From positions 248,001-312,000 of the forward strand of contig SAXG01000050.1 of assembly GCA_012932865.1 (NCBI GenBank): a stretch of 64,000 bases of DNA, given 5' to 3'. This DNA is from Amylostereum areolatum (Eukaryota > Basidiomycota > Agaricomycetes > Russulales > Stereaceae). Below are positions 33,232 through 43,695 of this stretch, one piece after another (the stretch's first letter is position 1; every line of letters starts with the position of its first letter). The position numbers were made by a program, and so were the translations under genes. A model generated the notes under the pieces. It saw only the letters and a list, made by a program, of their open reading frames with translations, was not told the origin of the DNA and made no database searches.

Positions 33232-33617
33232 GACCAAAGGGCGCGCGAAATCAACTGCCTGAAAATATCGGCGTGCGGAAGAAAACGGCGGAGCGTCGCG
33301 TGGACGAGGAAGAGGAGAAGATGGCGGTAGGAAGTCAAGCAACCCTTGGAGTCGGAGGCGCGGTTCAGGTTCGCGCTCTTTGCGCGTGTTTGGCTCGCCC
33401 ACCGTGGAGTCACGTGCAAAGAGGTATAATTGCCGTTAGCCCCAAGCATTTCCCTATTTCTTCCCTCTGTCGTCGTTATCCCATGGCTGTCGATAAAAAA
33501 ACGCTCAAGGCCCTCGCCCTCACCTCCCAATAACCCACGCTCGTGAGCGTTTGGGGCGTCGTCGGCTTCTGTCCACACAGCCCGAGGCGCACCACTTTAC
33601 TACTACCTCCCTCGACC
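33232..33617. promoter_or_regulatory. Divergent promoter, coiled-coil gene and copper-fist gene
   Basis: About 390 bp between opposed start codons (or 215 bp if the 33402 start is used). Shared regulation is possible; no specific binding site was identified. Confidence 0.35.
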
Positions 33618-35446
33618 ATGGTACGCTCCCAGACACCACTCGCTGTTCACCGTGTTCACCCCCCGTGCTCCCAGGTCTTTCTAAACGACAAAAAGTACTC
33701 TTGGTCGGTTCACTTTCCCCGATCAACCGATTTTCCTTCTCTGATCTCTGGTCCAGTGAACCGTGCATCAAAGGCCATCGTTCCTCCACCTGTAAACACA
33801 CCGACCGTCCCCTCTTCGAGATCAAGAAGAAAGGCCGTCCAGTCACCCAATGCGAACATTGTCGCGAGCTTCGCAAGACGAAGCAAGTCCACGTCAAGTG
33901 CATATGTGAGGGGAAATCCCCCAACGAGGACGCCCCCAAGCGCAAGAAGGGTGAGTCAACACATCCTTTGGCTTCACACTAGGTGGACTAATCCATAAGT
34001 GTATTTGCGTTCCGTTGACAGGCGATCTGAACAAGGTGCTAGCCAGCGCCGCCTTCCCCGACGGCTTGCCTGAAGCCTTGGAAGCGTCGGTCGCCGAGCG
34101 AGCACTTTCTGAGCCCTCGTCCGATGAGGACCATGCCAGTACGTCTCTGTCTCCCAGTCATTCTCTCCAGGACTAAAGCTACTTAGGCCGCTCGCATACG
34201 TGCTCGTGCAAGGACGACGATGAATGCAACTGCTATACCACCAAGCGATCTCGTCGCAAGTCCGCAGGAAGTGCCGACCCTACCATGTCCGGGCTCACCA
34301 GCACTCTCAAGGCGATGTCGAGTCGTCGCAGCTCGGCGTCAGCGCTGCTACGGCCCGTTCTCCCCAAGCCTCCCCAGCAGTCACCATCCGATATGGCACC
34401 CCGCGTCCACCGTCCAGCACTTCCCCGCCCCACACTCTTCAGCCCCTACATCCGCGCCTACAACGGCCATTTCATCTCCCCAGACGTGAACAGTAGAACT
34501 CTCGAGGCGAACGTCGCGCTCCCGCCCCTTTCCAGTAATCAACCGTCCCAACTTCAATATAACCCTGCAGCATTCCTCTCGCCACCTCAACTCTCCACAC
34601 CCCAACCGCTGTCCCCCACTGATTTCCCTGATTTCTCTCAATGGTCCACCCTCCCTGACTTTGGCGACATCGGGACCATGTCATGCATATGTGGCGACGC
34701 TTGCTCATGTCCGGGTTGCATACAACACCGAGGCATGGCTGCCTGGTTCAACCGAGGGTGCGCTCACCCTGAGAACTGCACCACTTGTCTCCCCCCTGTG
34801 CCGACGTCCACCCACCCCTCTACCCCACCGACGACGCCCCTCGGTGATGACCCCGCCGTGAACTTCGCGACTTTGGCCGAGTGGATGCGCAACATCCCCA
34901 ACGAAGGATCGGCGGCGCCTGGCTTCAATGTCAACGAAGACGTGGGATTCGATGTGATCGGGACCCCGATCAACTCGTACCCCGTCGAGTCGTTCATGGA
35001 CATCGACCCCGCGTTGCCCGGACCATCGTCGTTCCAAGGGTCGTCTAGCGCGCTATCCGAAAACGACATGGACCCTTCCCTCTTCTCCTTCGCCATGTCC
35101 AATTCGGAAGCCAAACTCGTCGTACGGAGGAAGCGACCCGACCCTCATGTTCGACTTTGGCGAAGGGTCATCCAGCCTATCCCCTGGCGTCCCCTCAGCC
35201 CGTCGGAGAGCTTCCTCGACGTCGTCCCTCAGCAGTTTCTCCCCCTCCATGGAAGGGCATTCTGCGGGGCTGGACCAGACGCACTACGAGCGGTCAAGCC
35301 CGCACAAGCCAAAAGCGTCGTCGACCACGTCGCTCCTTCCCGCTCTCGCCGCTGTCTGTGACGAACATCTTCAGTTCGCGCTCGGCAACGGACGTGGCGA
35401 GGGCATCCGGGGGTGGGGACGGGATTGGAGGCGATCCGACGAGTAG
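33618..35446 (+). CDS. Copper-fist transcription factor
   Basis: Exon 1 contributes only ATG (33618-33620). After a 55-nt intron come VFLNDKKYS and CEPCIKGHRSSTCKHTDRPL, then EIKKKGRPVTQCEHCRELRK and VHVKCIC: a complete copper-fist domain whose Cys/His ligands bind zinc and Cu(I) for sequence-specific DNA binding. A downstream Cys cluster CKDDDECNC and the strong MSCICGDACSCPGC..CAHPENCTTC at about 34678-34790 resemble the metal-sensing motifs of Mac1/Cuf1-type regulators. It probably controls copper or iron uptake genes. Near 35113-35115 the frame seems to shift by +1: the following frame (SSYGGSDPTLMFDFGEGSSS) looks far more protein-like and ends at TAG 35444-35446, while the unshifted frame gives a basic, shadow-like tail. 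Confidence 0.85.
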
Positions 35447-35749
35447 TGTGGGGCAGTCGGAAGGACAGCGGACTCGACAGAATGCCAGTGTACAGCTCTC
35501 GTGGGCGTGGTGCGGCAGCGCGAGCTACGTTCTACCAGGCGACGACGGGTCGTATGGGATAATGCTTCTTACCAACGCCCGGCTTTCTTGCATGCGGTTG
35601 CTCAGCGCTCAACTGATTTCATGGTCGACTATATATGAACGCATACCCTAATCATGAGTATTCAGTAATTCCTTGTAAATCTCACTACCATATATGTGTA
35701 CAAAAAATCCACCATCGTTGTAGTATCATGAAGCCCTCTGCCCCGCAGA
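35447..35749. other. Convergent intergenic region
   Basis: Space between the 3' ends of the copper-fist and HMG-CoA lyase genes; AT-rich UTR-like sequence, no gene seen. Confidence 0.4.
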
Positions 35750-37012
35750 CTACAACCTCGCCCTCTCCGCTCTCTCCCTGATCCTCTTCGCGCGAATCGC
35801 CTTCGCGACCCTGCTCTCGTTGTTCCGCCCGAGCTTCTCCGAGATCCAAAACCCGGTCTCGACAAGCTGCTCGAGGTCGCCCGCGACGGAGTAGGGCGAG
35901 CCCTGGAGCGCGTACAGGATGTCCTCGGTCGCGACGTTGCCCGTCGCGCCGGGGGAGTACGGACAGCCGCCGAGGCCGGCGATCGAGCTGTCGAGCGTGC
36001 GGATGCCGGCCGAGACGGCGGTCATGGCGTTGGCGACGCCCATGCCGAAGGTGTCGTGGAACTGCGAACGCGCGGGGATCAGCCAGTGCACCCAGGCGAC
36101 GACGCGCAGAAGCGTTCGCTCACATGTCCCTAGAATAAGCGGTTCCGTCAGACCTTCGAACGTCGCATGATCGTGCCAGGATGGAGAATGCGACGACTTA
36201 CTGCGAGCCTTTCGACGGGATTCGCGGCCAGTGACGGTCTCGAGCATCTCCCCGACGCTCGTCGGCGTGCCCGTGCCCACCGTGTCCGCCACGCTGACCT
36301 GATAGCACCCCATCTGGAACAGCTCCCGGGTCACCTCGCTCACCCGTTTGTAGTCCACCTTGCCGCTGTACGGACACGTAATGGCCACGCTCACGTACCC
36401 GCGCACGCGGAGGCCCTTGTCGAGCGCCGCGCGCGCGACGGGCGCGAGGCGGGCGAGCGACTCCGCGACGGTGCAGTTGGTGTTGGCCTGCGCGAAGGCG
36501 TCCGTCGCGGCGGTGAAGAGCGCGATCTCGTCGATGGGCTTCGTGTGAGGGTGCGCGGCGAGCGTCGCGAGCGCGCCGTCGAGGCCCTTCATGTTCGGCA
36601 CGAGCACCTGGTAAGTGACGTCCGGCCGACGCTCGATCTTGCCCATGACCTCCGCCGTGCCCGCCATCTACGTGCAGTCAATAAGCAGTCCTCCTTTGCG
36701 TCGCTTGGGAGGGATACGCAAGCGCACCTGGGGCGTCCATTTGGGACTAACGTAGCTCCCGGCCTCGATGATCTTGCTGCCCGCGCGCGCGAGGCGGTTG
36801 ATGAGCTCGACTTTGGTCTCAGGGGGGATAACCGCCCTTTCGTTCTGAAGCCCGTCGCGCGGCCCCACCTCGACGATGTGAACGACGTTGTCGCTCGTCG
36901 AGCTCGAGGCGGCGGTCGCGTAGGTGTGGGGATGAAGCGGCCGGCGGGGCGCGACGCGGCCTAGGGAACTTCGTGCGGAGGTGAGGATGCGGGTTGCTGT
37001 TCTGTGCGACAT
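35750..37012 (-). CDS. HMGCL: Hydroxymethylglutaryl-CoA lyase, one frameshift
   Basis: Mitochondrial enzyme cleaving HMG-CoA to acetoacetate and acetyl-CoA (leucine catabolism). ATG 37012 gives MSHRTATRILTSARSSLGR, a typical presequence. Motifs: HIVEVGPRDGLQNERAVIPP, AGSKIIEAGSYVSPKW, YQVLVPNMKGLDGAL, VRGYVSVAITCPYSGKVDY, YQVSVADTVGTGTP, FHDTFGMGVANAM and the signature IAGLGGCPYSPGATGNVATE with the active-site cysteine. A 6-nt micro-exon (36124-36129, coding Gly-His of AGHFHDTF) lies between introns 36130-36201 and 36062-36123. One surplus T on the coding strand (A at 36230) separates EMLETVT from AANPVERLAG; without it spacing equals that of the human enzyme. Otherwise complete to TAG 35750. 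Confidence 0.92.
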
Positions 37013-37752
37013 TGTGGGGGTCGGGAAACGTGGGGCAGAGTGAATAGCAGAGAACAATGAGAAGATGGTCAGTTGGGTTTATAAACGGACATGGTAGAGG
37101 AGAAGACCGTAGGTCCGAAAATGAAAGGCAGGCGCGTCGTCGTGGGAGGTCATGTGCACCATTCCTTCGCTCCTTACCGGCCGAAATATGTCGGCCGAGA
37201 TGGCACATACTACTCACACTCAGAGTCAGATGCGTTGTCCCATCCAAGTTCCATCATGCAACAGGCAGTGTACGGTGTAGTGAATGTTCCATAAGTTAAT
37301 GTTCAATGTTCATCTCGAAACACGCGCATTGCTGTATTTTCCCTCTTCGTCCGAAATATCACCCAGCTTGATCCAACCAGGATCCAACTATAGTATCAGT
37401 GGCCTCGGACAAGCGACCACCGTGTCTGACGAGCTTTAGGATTCGCTTCGCGTTCGCAATGAGAGCGAGGGTGACCAGGGCGAGAAGATTTAGATGCTGT
37501 AGGCGCTTTAGGCAGTCATCCGATCCACAGCATTGAACGAGGTTCGGGTCAGGATGGGACAGACCAGTCAGATTGTGACTCCATATTTATAGGACGGCAA
37601 CAGTTTCCCATGGGGTCTGGAGGTCTTCGAGCTTCAAGCTTCAAGCTTCACATGTGATGGAAAGCCAAAGTCGTCCCCGGGCGGCACTCGTCATTGAAGT
37701 CCAGTTGATACCCAGCAGTAAAATCAGTAAGTAAGGTCTAAAGCACGCTCAA
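37013..37752. other. Intergenic, HMGCL promoter side
   Basis: No gene recognised. Contains the short repeat aagcttcaagcttcaa at about 37632-37647. Holds the 5' region of the HMG-CoA lyase gene and the 3' flank of the aminotransferase gene. Confidence 0.4.
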
Positions 37753-39424
37753 TCACAAGCCTCCGTAGCGCTTCATGAACCCCTCGTGGAACTTCTCCAA
37801 CGCGCCGACATACTCCTCGACACCGGGGCAAAGGCAAGTCAGCCTGTAATGGTGGTGTCCCTCCTTCTGCCCAAACCCGCTCCCGGGAACGACGCAGATA
37901 CCCGTCTCCTCCAGCAGCTGCATGGCATAGAACGCATCCGGTTCCTTGCCCGCCTTCTTCGCCGCCTCCACCGCCGCGTCGGGCAGTTCAAGGCGCGGGT
38001 AGAGGTACAACGCGCCCGGAGAGTCGACGCAAGACGCGCCAGCGAGCCGGTTGAGACGTTGCGCCATGAGCTTGGTGCGCGTTGCGAGCGCGGCGTGCGT
38101 GGCGTCGGTCTCCTTCTTCCAAAGCGGGTAGCTCTCCTCGCCCTCCTTCGGCGGGCGAACCATGCAGTCGACGCCGATCTGTCCGGGAAGGGGCGGGCAC
38201 AGGCCGACGGACACCATCTTGTACATGAGCGCGACGACATCGTCGCTGATGTTGGTGCACTCGAAGTACCCCCCGCGCCGCCCGCACTCGCCGGTGACAC
38301 CCTTTGAGATGGAGTGGAAGGACACGAGGGGCACCTTGGATCCGAGCTTGCGCACGACCTTCTTGAACGAGATGAAAGGGTGGGTCGAGGGCGAGTGCAG
38401 GTTGGACTGGTAGACCTCATCCGCGAGGAGGACGAGGTTGTGCTGCTCGCAGAGCCGGACGACGTGCTCCATGGTGTGCTCGTCGAGCAGGGCGCCGGTA
38501 GGGTTGCCCGGGTTGATGATGACGAGCGCCTTGGGATCTGCACCGTCCTGGAGCGCCTTCTGGACGGCCAGGTCGATGTCCGGTGGGGACGTCGCCCAGT
38601 TGGACTCTTCGTCGAGGTGGTAGGAGAGCGGAAGGCCGTTGAACGCGGCGATAGTGGCGGTGTAAAGCGGGTATTGCGGGATGGGGATGAGGATGCCGGA
38701 CTTGGGGGAGGAGATGAGCATGGAGATGAGGAGGGACACGCCAGCCGATGCGCCGCCCGTCAGGAAAATGTGGTTCGCGTCCGAGGGATATCCGTCACGT
38801 TCTGCAAATCATCAGTTTAGTAGAGAATCGACGATTTCCGTATCAACTTTGCGCACCCTCGATGAACTTGGCGACATTCTGGCGGATGAAAGGCACACCT
38901 TGGCTGTGGGAATACGCACCGACAGAGCCCGTCTCCGCATGCAGTTCCTTCGCGCGCGCGATGACATCCTTGGGGAAGACACCAGGCGCGAGCTCTGCCA
39001 GCGCCGGCCATTCCATCAACGCTGCGACCTGTCCATCCGTCCATTAACAACCCTGGCCCAGCGCGCCAAACACCCAGCGACGCACCTGACGATTGAACGT
39101 GATCGGGGGTTGGTCGAGCCCCTTCTGCTGGGGGTTCCCGATGTTGGACGAGATGATCTTTTCGAAAGGCAGGCCATGGTCGTCGTTCTTGAGCTGTTCG
39201 CGAAAGAGTTCGGCCTTGATCGCGAGCTCGCCTCGGACGGCGTACTGGACGTTTTGGATGTTGGGGTTGAGGGCGTCTACGGTGAGGCCGCGCATGGTCC
39301 AGATAGATCGAGAGCCGGGGGAGAATATGGGGAACGGTGATGGGGAGGACAGGGGAAGGTGGAAGGGTTTTGTACTCGCATGACGAAGTCCGAAGAGAGG
39401 ACGACTGCTTGCGCCCCGGATCAT
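37753..39424 (-). CDS. ALT1: Alanine aminotransferase
   Basis: PLP enzyme interconverting alanine/2-oxoglutarate and pyruvate/glutamate. ATG 39424 gives MIRGASSRPLFGLRHASTK, a likely mitochondrial presequence; an internal ATG (MRGLTVDALNPNIQNVQYAV) could give a cytosolic form. Three exons with introns at about 39012-39070 and 38803-38855. Motifs: IISSNIGNPQQKGL, GSVGAYSHSQGVPFIRQNVA, IFLTGGASAGVSLLISML, IPIPQYPLYTA, IINPGNPTGALL, LLADEVYQSN, the lysine region SFHSISKGVTGECGRRGGYF, and GALYLYPRLELP. The C-terminus is HHYRLTCLCPGVEEYV..YGGL. The frame is uninterrupted, making it a useful control against the frameshifted neighbours. Confidence 0.93.
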
Positions 39425-39737
39425 GTGGGTATGTAATCGATGGCGGTTGCGGGGACGTGACTTGGGTCGCTGGGGAAGCGGACGCGTCGTAAAACTCGTA
39501 AAACCCGGTTTTACTTATGTATGTCTCCCCCGCGTATTCCCCAGGTTGCCGACACGCGCGCGCTCATCTGACTCGAGCTTCGGCCCCAGCCTGTCCTCGG
39601 CTAAATTTTCCATTCGTGTAGGAGCGCGGGTTGTGCGACAGGCGTGGCAGAGGGCGAATGGGCAGCGGACAAGTATACTATGTATGTACGATATACAGTG
39701 GACGAATGCTGTAATTAATAGGGTGTGTATGTCACAG
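39425..39737. other. Intergenic
   Basis: About 310 bp between the ALT start (minus) and the RRP9 stop (minus); no gene seen, contains the ALT promoter. Confidence 0.4.
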
Positions 39738-41738
39738 TTACGACAACGTCCTTGGGTGCAGGGCCACAGCGACTGCCCCGTTCCGCGCCCCGTCACCCTT
39801 GATCGTAATCCACCGACCAAGACGCGTCTCCTGACCGAGGCCTGCCACCAACAGCACAGGCGAAACCTTCTTTGCAGGCTTATCCCCAGGTTCGGTACCT
39901 TCTGGCGGTTTGCGCTGGGCCCAGTCGACTCCCTCAGTCCAGCCTTTGGGGGGTGACACGAATTGAAGAGAATTGACGACGCCCGGTATTGACACTGTGC
40001 CGACGAGCGCGAACGATTTTAGCTTTGCGTCGAGCTTCCACAGCCGGACGCTCCCCTCCCACGAGCCTGAAAGTAGTCGTTAGCAGCCTACCAAGGGCAG
40101 AGGCGAAAACATAGGGCTCACCAGATGCGAAGAGGTCTGAATAGCGAAGGGTGCCGATCGCCGTTATCCATCGAGGAGTCTTGATCAGGCCCTCTGTCGC
40201 AGAGTGCACCTCGTTGAATCCGTGCGCGATAGCCTGCGTAAATATCGGCTTTTTCTTCTGCGTCATCCACAGACAGATCGACCTAGATTATACGTCAACC
40301 AGCTGCCCACCGCAGAAGATAGAAACGTACCCGCTGTCACCGCCAGTAAGGAAAATGGTCTCATCGACCATGGCAATGCATTCTAGGCTTCCCTCTACAA
40401 ACCGCTTTTTCTCCACAGGCTCCTTCTTCTTCCTCTCCTCCGCCTCCTCGTCTTCTTCAAGCCCATCCAGCGCACCACCCTCCAACAACTCTCGTACCGA
40501 GCTCCTTCCCCCACCACGAAATACAAGCTGACTCTCCTCCACGATCTTCCAAAAGCGCGCGGTCTTGTCGCGTCCGCCGACGCTGACCGCGGTCTCCGCA
40601 CGAAGGGCATCCAGCGCAAGCACGCAGTCCTGATGGCCGAAGAGCGTTTCGACGTATCCCATGACGGAAAGGTCGAATAGCTTTATTGTGCGGTCGTACG
40701 ATGCCGTGTACAGCTGCTGAGTGCCTTTTCGAAATGCGACCGACTGTTACAACGAAGAATGACGTCTACGAGTGAGATGGGGGGAGGAGGGGAAAGGAGA
40801 GGAACACGTACCGAAATCGTATCTCGATGGCCACCGAAGCCCTTCACCCACTCGCCCGTCTCCACGTCCCACACGCCCACCTTTCTGTCCTTTCCGGCGC
40901 TCGCCAGGTACTTCCCATTCCCGCTCAACGCCAGCGACAAAATTTCGTCCGTGTGTCCACTGACGTCTTCCGGGCGCGCCTTCTCCTTGCCCTTGCCCTT
41001 CCCCGGGCGTATTTTTGGAAAAGTGGCCAGTCGCGCGCCCGTGCGCAGATCCCATTTCATGATCGAGCCCTCCTTGCCGGCGGTGAACATGACTTGCCCG
41101 TCCTCTGACGCTACGGCGGACGTCACCGAGAACCGATGTCCACGTGTGCGCAACGACGGTGGAGGGTCCGTGTAGTCGTACTGAGACACCCTCTGCTTGT
41201 GAGAAATGTGAATTTCGCATGAAAAAACGCCACTCACAGCGTCAGCCACGAAAAGATGGACTTTACCCGAATGCTCGAGCACGTCCTGCTTTAGCCTCGT
41301 CGAGATGAGCTCGCGGTCAATCTCTGCAGCGTCATACTCGCCTTCCGCTGCACGAAAGTTAAGCAGATCGTCAGCACGACTCTTGATAGAGAAATGAACA
41401 AGGAGCGCACCGAGACCCTCTTTGACCGACTCCAGATACAATTTGGCAAGCCTCAACCGCTTCTCCGCCGGACTCTCATCCTCATCCTCATCCCCGCTTG
41501 CGCCAGGGTCGTCTTCCACCGCTCTCAGGTCCATATCCTCCACACCCTCATCCCCCGACGCGCCCGACTCGAGCTCCTCATCCACGGCCTTCTTCCGCGT
41601 CGCATTTGCATTCGTACCGGCCTTGCTCCTTCCTGCCGTCGGACGCGCTCCGGCCTTCTTTTTCGTTGCGGGGCCCGAGTCCCGCGTTGGTGCGCGCTTC
41701 CGCTTGCGCGATTTTGTGGCGAAGAAGGCGTCGGGCAT
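39738..41738 (-). CDS. RRP9: U3 snoRNP protein RRP9 (U3-55K), WD repeats
   Basis: Nucleolar WD40 protein bound to U3 snoRNA in early 18S rRNA processing. ATG 41738 gives MPDAFFATKSRKRKRAP, then a basic/acidic N-terminus typical of the family, KRLRLAKLYLESVKEGLGAL, RGHRFSVTSAVASEDGQVMF, TAGKEGSIMKWDLRTG, SGHTDEILSLALSGNGKYLA, KDRKVGVWDVETGEWVKGF, SYDRTIKLFDLSVMGYVETL, GHQDCVLALDALRAETAVSV, RDKTARFWKIVEESQLVF, ECIAMVDETIFLTGGDSG and WEGSVRLWKLDAK, ending at 39738. Five exons; the frame is intact. A 48-nt intron at about 41190-41237 interrupts VADA/RVSQY. The Ngaro-like element begins 81 bp upstream of the start codon, so most of the native promoter has been displaced by about 6.6 kb. Confidence 0.9.
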
Positions 41739-41819
41739 GGCTTTGGGAGGATGGCTTCGCGCACCGGGCGAGTCGTGCTTTCGAAAATCTGTCCGCGGGG
41801 AATGCCGACCTCGTGCAGG

Positions 41820-41980
41820 TGTCAGCTCTGGGCTGAGTGAGGCACGAGCACAGCACAGCGCATTGTCTATGGCCGACGCCGGCTCGGGTGTAGCCGGTGT
41901 CCCTTTCTCTTTCCCCCCCATCTCGACGCAGCGTAGCCCATTCCAGTGGCCTAGCTGCTTCTCTTTTCTCTTTGCTTCGC
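41820..41980 (+). repeat. Split direct repeat A1
   Basis: tgtcagctctgggctgagtg to ctttgcttcgc; matches 47126-47286. It marks the left end of the element. Confidence 0.92.
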
Positions 41981-42037
41981 TTTCCTTTCTCAAACTCGCT
42001 CACTTCCGGTCGCGTTTTCTGTCGTTATCTCTTTCGT

Positions 42038-43691
42038 ATGGACCCACCAATCCTCCGGGACCCCGCGCACGACATACGACCGGATTTCGCCTCGGACCGC
42101 TATGCCGGGCGTCGGAACACGGTCGCAGCAGGAGAACAATTAGACGTCGCGGTGGGCAGATTGAATGCATTGTGGGACGATGAACACGCAGAGCGCGTCG
42201 CAGCCTGGGACGCGCAGCAGAACGCCGCTCAAGTCGAAGCCGCAAACGCCTTGGAGGCGCAGCACCTCGAGGAGCAGCGTTTGCAAGAGGAAGCCCGGGC
42301 AAAGCGTACCGAGAATGCGCCCAAAGTGCCGGATTTCGACGACAACTCCCAGCCTCCCGACTCCATTCCGCTGCAGCCCAGCACGTTCGCTATGAACAAG
42401 CTAACCAAGATGGAGGCGGTGGAGCTCTGGTACTTCGGGATCGAGGGCTGTCAGGAGGCGGCTTTGCAGACCACCGACGCATCAGACGCTTTCGGGCTTG
42501 CACGAGGCGAAGCGGGTGTCGTCTTCCGCCCAATGATGGCGCAGACCCCGAGCAGGAAGGCCATCCCGGACAGCGCGCTATCCTGGTCCCAAATGATGGT
42601 GGCATCCACCGGATTCATCGCAGCCTTGGGCACCTGCAAGTACCCTGGCAAGCATTGCCAAGCCATGGCGCAATTTTATGTCCTCCTGCAGCACCACAGG
42701 CTCCGCTTCGAGCCTTACGGCGACCTCATCTTGGTCGAGTACAATAGCCGCGCTCTGCGCGCCTGGTTCCTCGCTCTGAAGTCGGGCGATATGTTCAACA
42801 TCGGCAACATCAACGACAAGCTACTGGCCGCCGCAACGGACGCCGTATTGGGCAAACTGCGAACAGACGGCATTCAGCGGTACGTCTCTCCCTCCTAGCC
42901 GTCCTCCGCTTGAAACTCATCGTCTCCCTTTCTCTCCCCGAACTTTGATCCGTACTGGGCACACCCTCGCACTCGCGTTTTGCGTCCGTGTCTGCGCCTG
43001 CGTTTTGCGATTGCGTTTTGCGCCTCGCGTTCCCTCTTCGCCCGCGTTCTTCGCGTTCATTGCGTTCCTTGTGATTACGCTCGCGTCTCCCGCGTTCGCG
43101 CTCGCGTTCTCTCGCGTTCCACACCGGCGTTTTCACCCACGCTTGCGTTCCCTCGCGTTCGAATCCGCGTTCCAACCGCTCTCCCGCAACAGGCTCGACA
43201 AACTGTTGGAGGCTCAAGACGGCGGCGCGCAACGCCCCGGCAAGGCGAAGCGAGGACGCTCCCCATCGCCTTCTCGGGAGCGACCTGCGAAGAAAGCTCC
43301 GGGTCGCGATCGTTCTCCGCGTAGGGAGCGCACTCGTGAGGAGGCTTACATGCCGCGCCACGAGCGAAGGAGCGGCCCAAGTCACGACACGAAGCCTTTA
43401 TATGGACGCGGGGCTGGCACGCCTACGCGTAACATCTGCGCCATCTGCCTCAGCCGCCAGCCCCACGAGGTCGCCCGTTGTCAAGCACCCACAATGTGGA
43501 ACGGGAGCACGTCGCGTTGTCGCCGAAGCAACAAGGGTGCTGTCATCGACCCCAAAGGCCGCGAGCTCTGCCTTGACTGGCAGCGCCCGCGCGGTTGCAG
43601 TTCATCCTCCGCGTACCACATCCACGAGTGCTCCGGTTGCGGCAGTAGCTCCCACGGCGCCGACTCTTGCACTCACGCAGAGAAGGCTTAG
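42038..43691 (+). CDS. Gag-like protein of retroelement 2
   Basis: ATG 42038 (MDPPILRDPAHDIRPDFASD). An acidic/Gln-rich coiled segment (ALEAQHLEEQRLQEEARAK) precedes a conserved region (MNKLTKMEAVELWYFGIEG, CKYPGKHCQAMAQFYVLLQ, NSRALRAWFLALKSGDMFNI). The frame stops at 42896 unless a 313-nt GT-AG intron (42880-43192) is removed, which joins GIQR to LDKLLEAQDGG. The second part is Arg/Ser-rich and ends in Cys/His clusters (CAICLSRQPHEVARC and CSGCGSSSHGADSC), a nucleocapsid-like RNA-binding end, with TAG 43689-43691. The intron is unusual in a retroelement and is built of GCGTT-type repeats. Gag identity is inferred from position and the zinc knuckle-like end. Confidence 0.7.
42960..43180 (+). 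repeat. GCGTT-type degenerate repeat in the gag intron
   Basis: Repeated gcgttttgcg, cgcgttccctc, ttcgcgttc and tcgcgttc units fill most of the proposed intron; the coding-sense strand is very poor in A. Confidence 0.8.
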
Positions 43692-43695
43692 ACCG

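Noticed and set aside
36167..36964. Plus-strand open frame over HMG-CoA lyase
   Set aside because: Shadow of a GC-rich conserved gene; Arg/Ala/His-rich composition without motifs.
37839..38543. Second minus-strand open frame in alanine aminotransferase
   Set aside because: Ser/Arg-rich alternate frame of a conserved enzyme.
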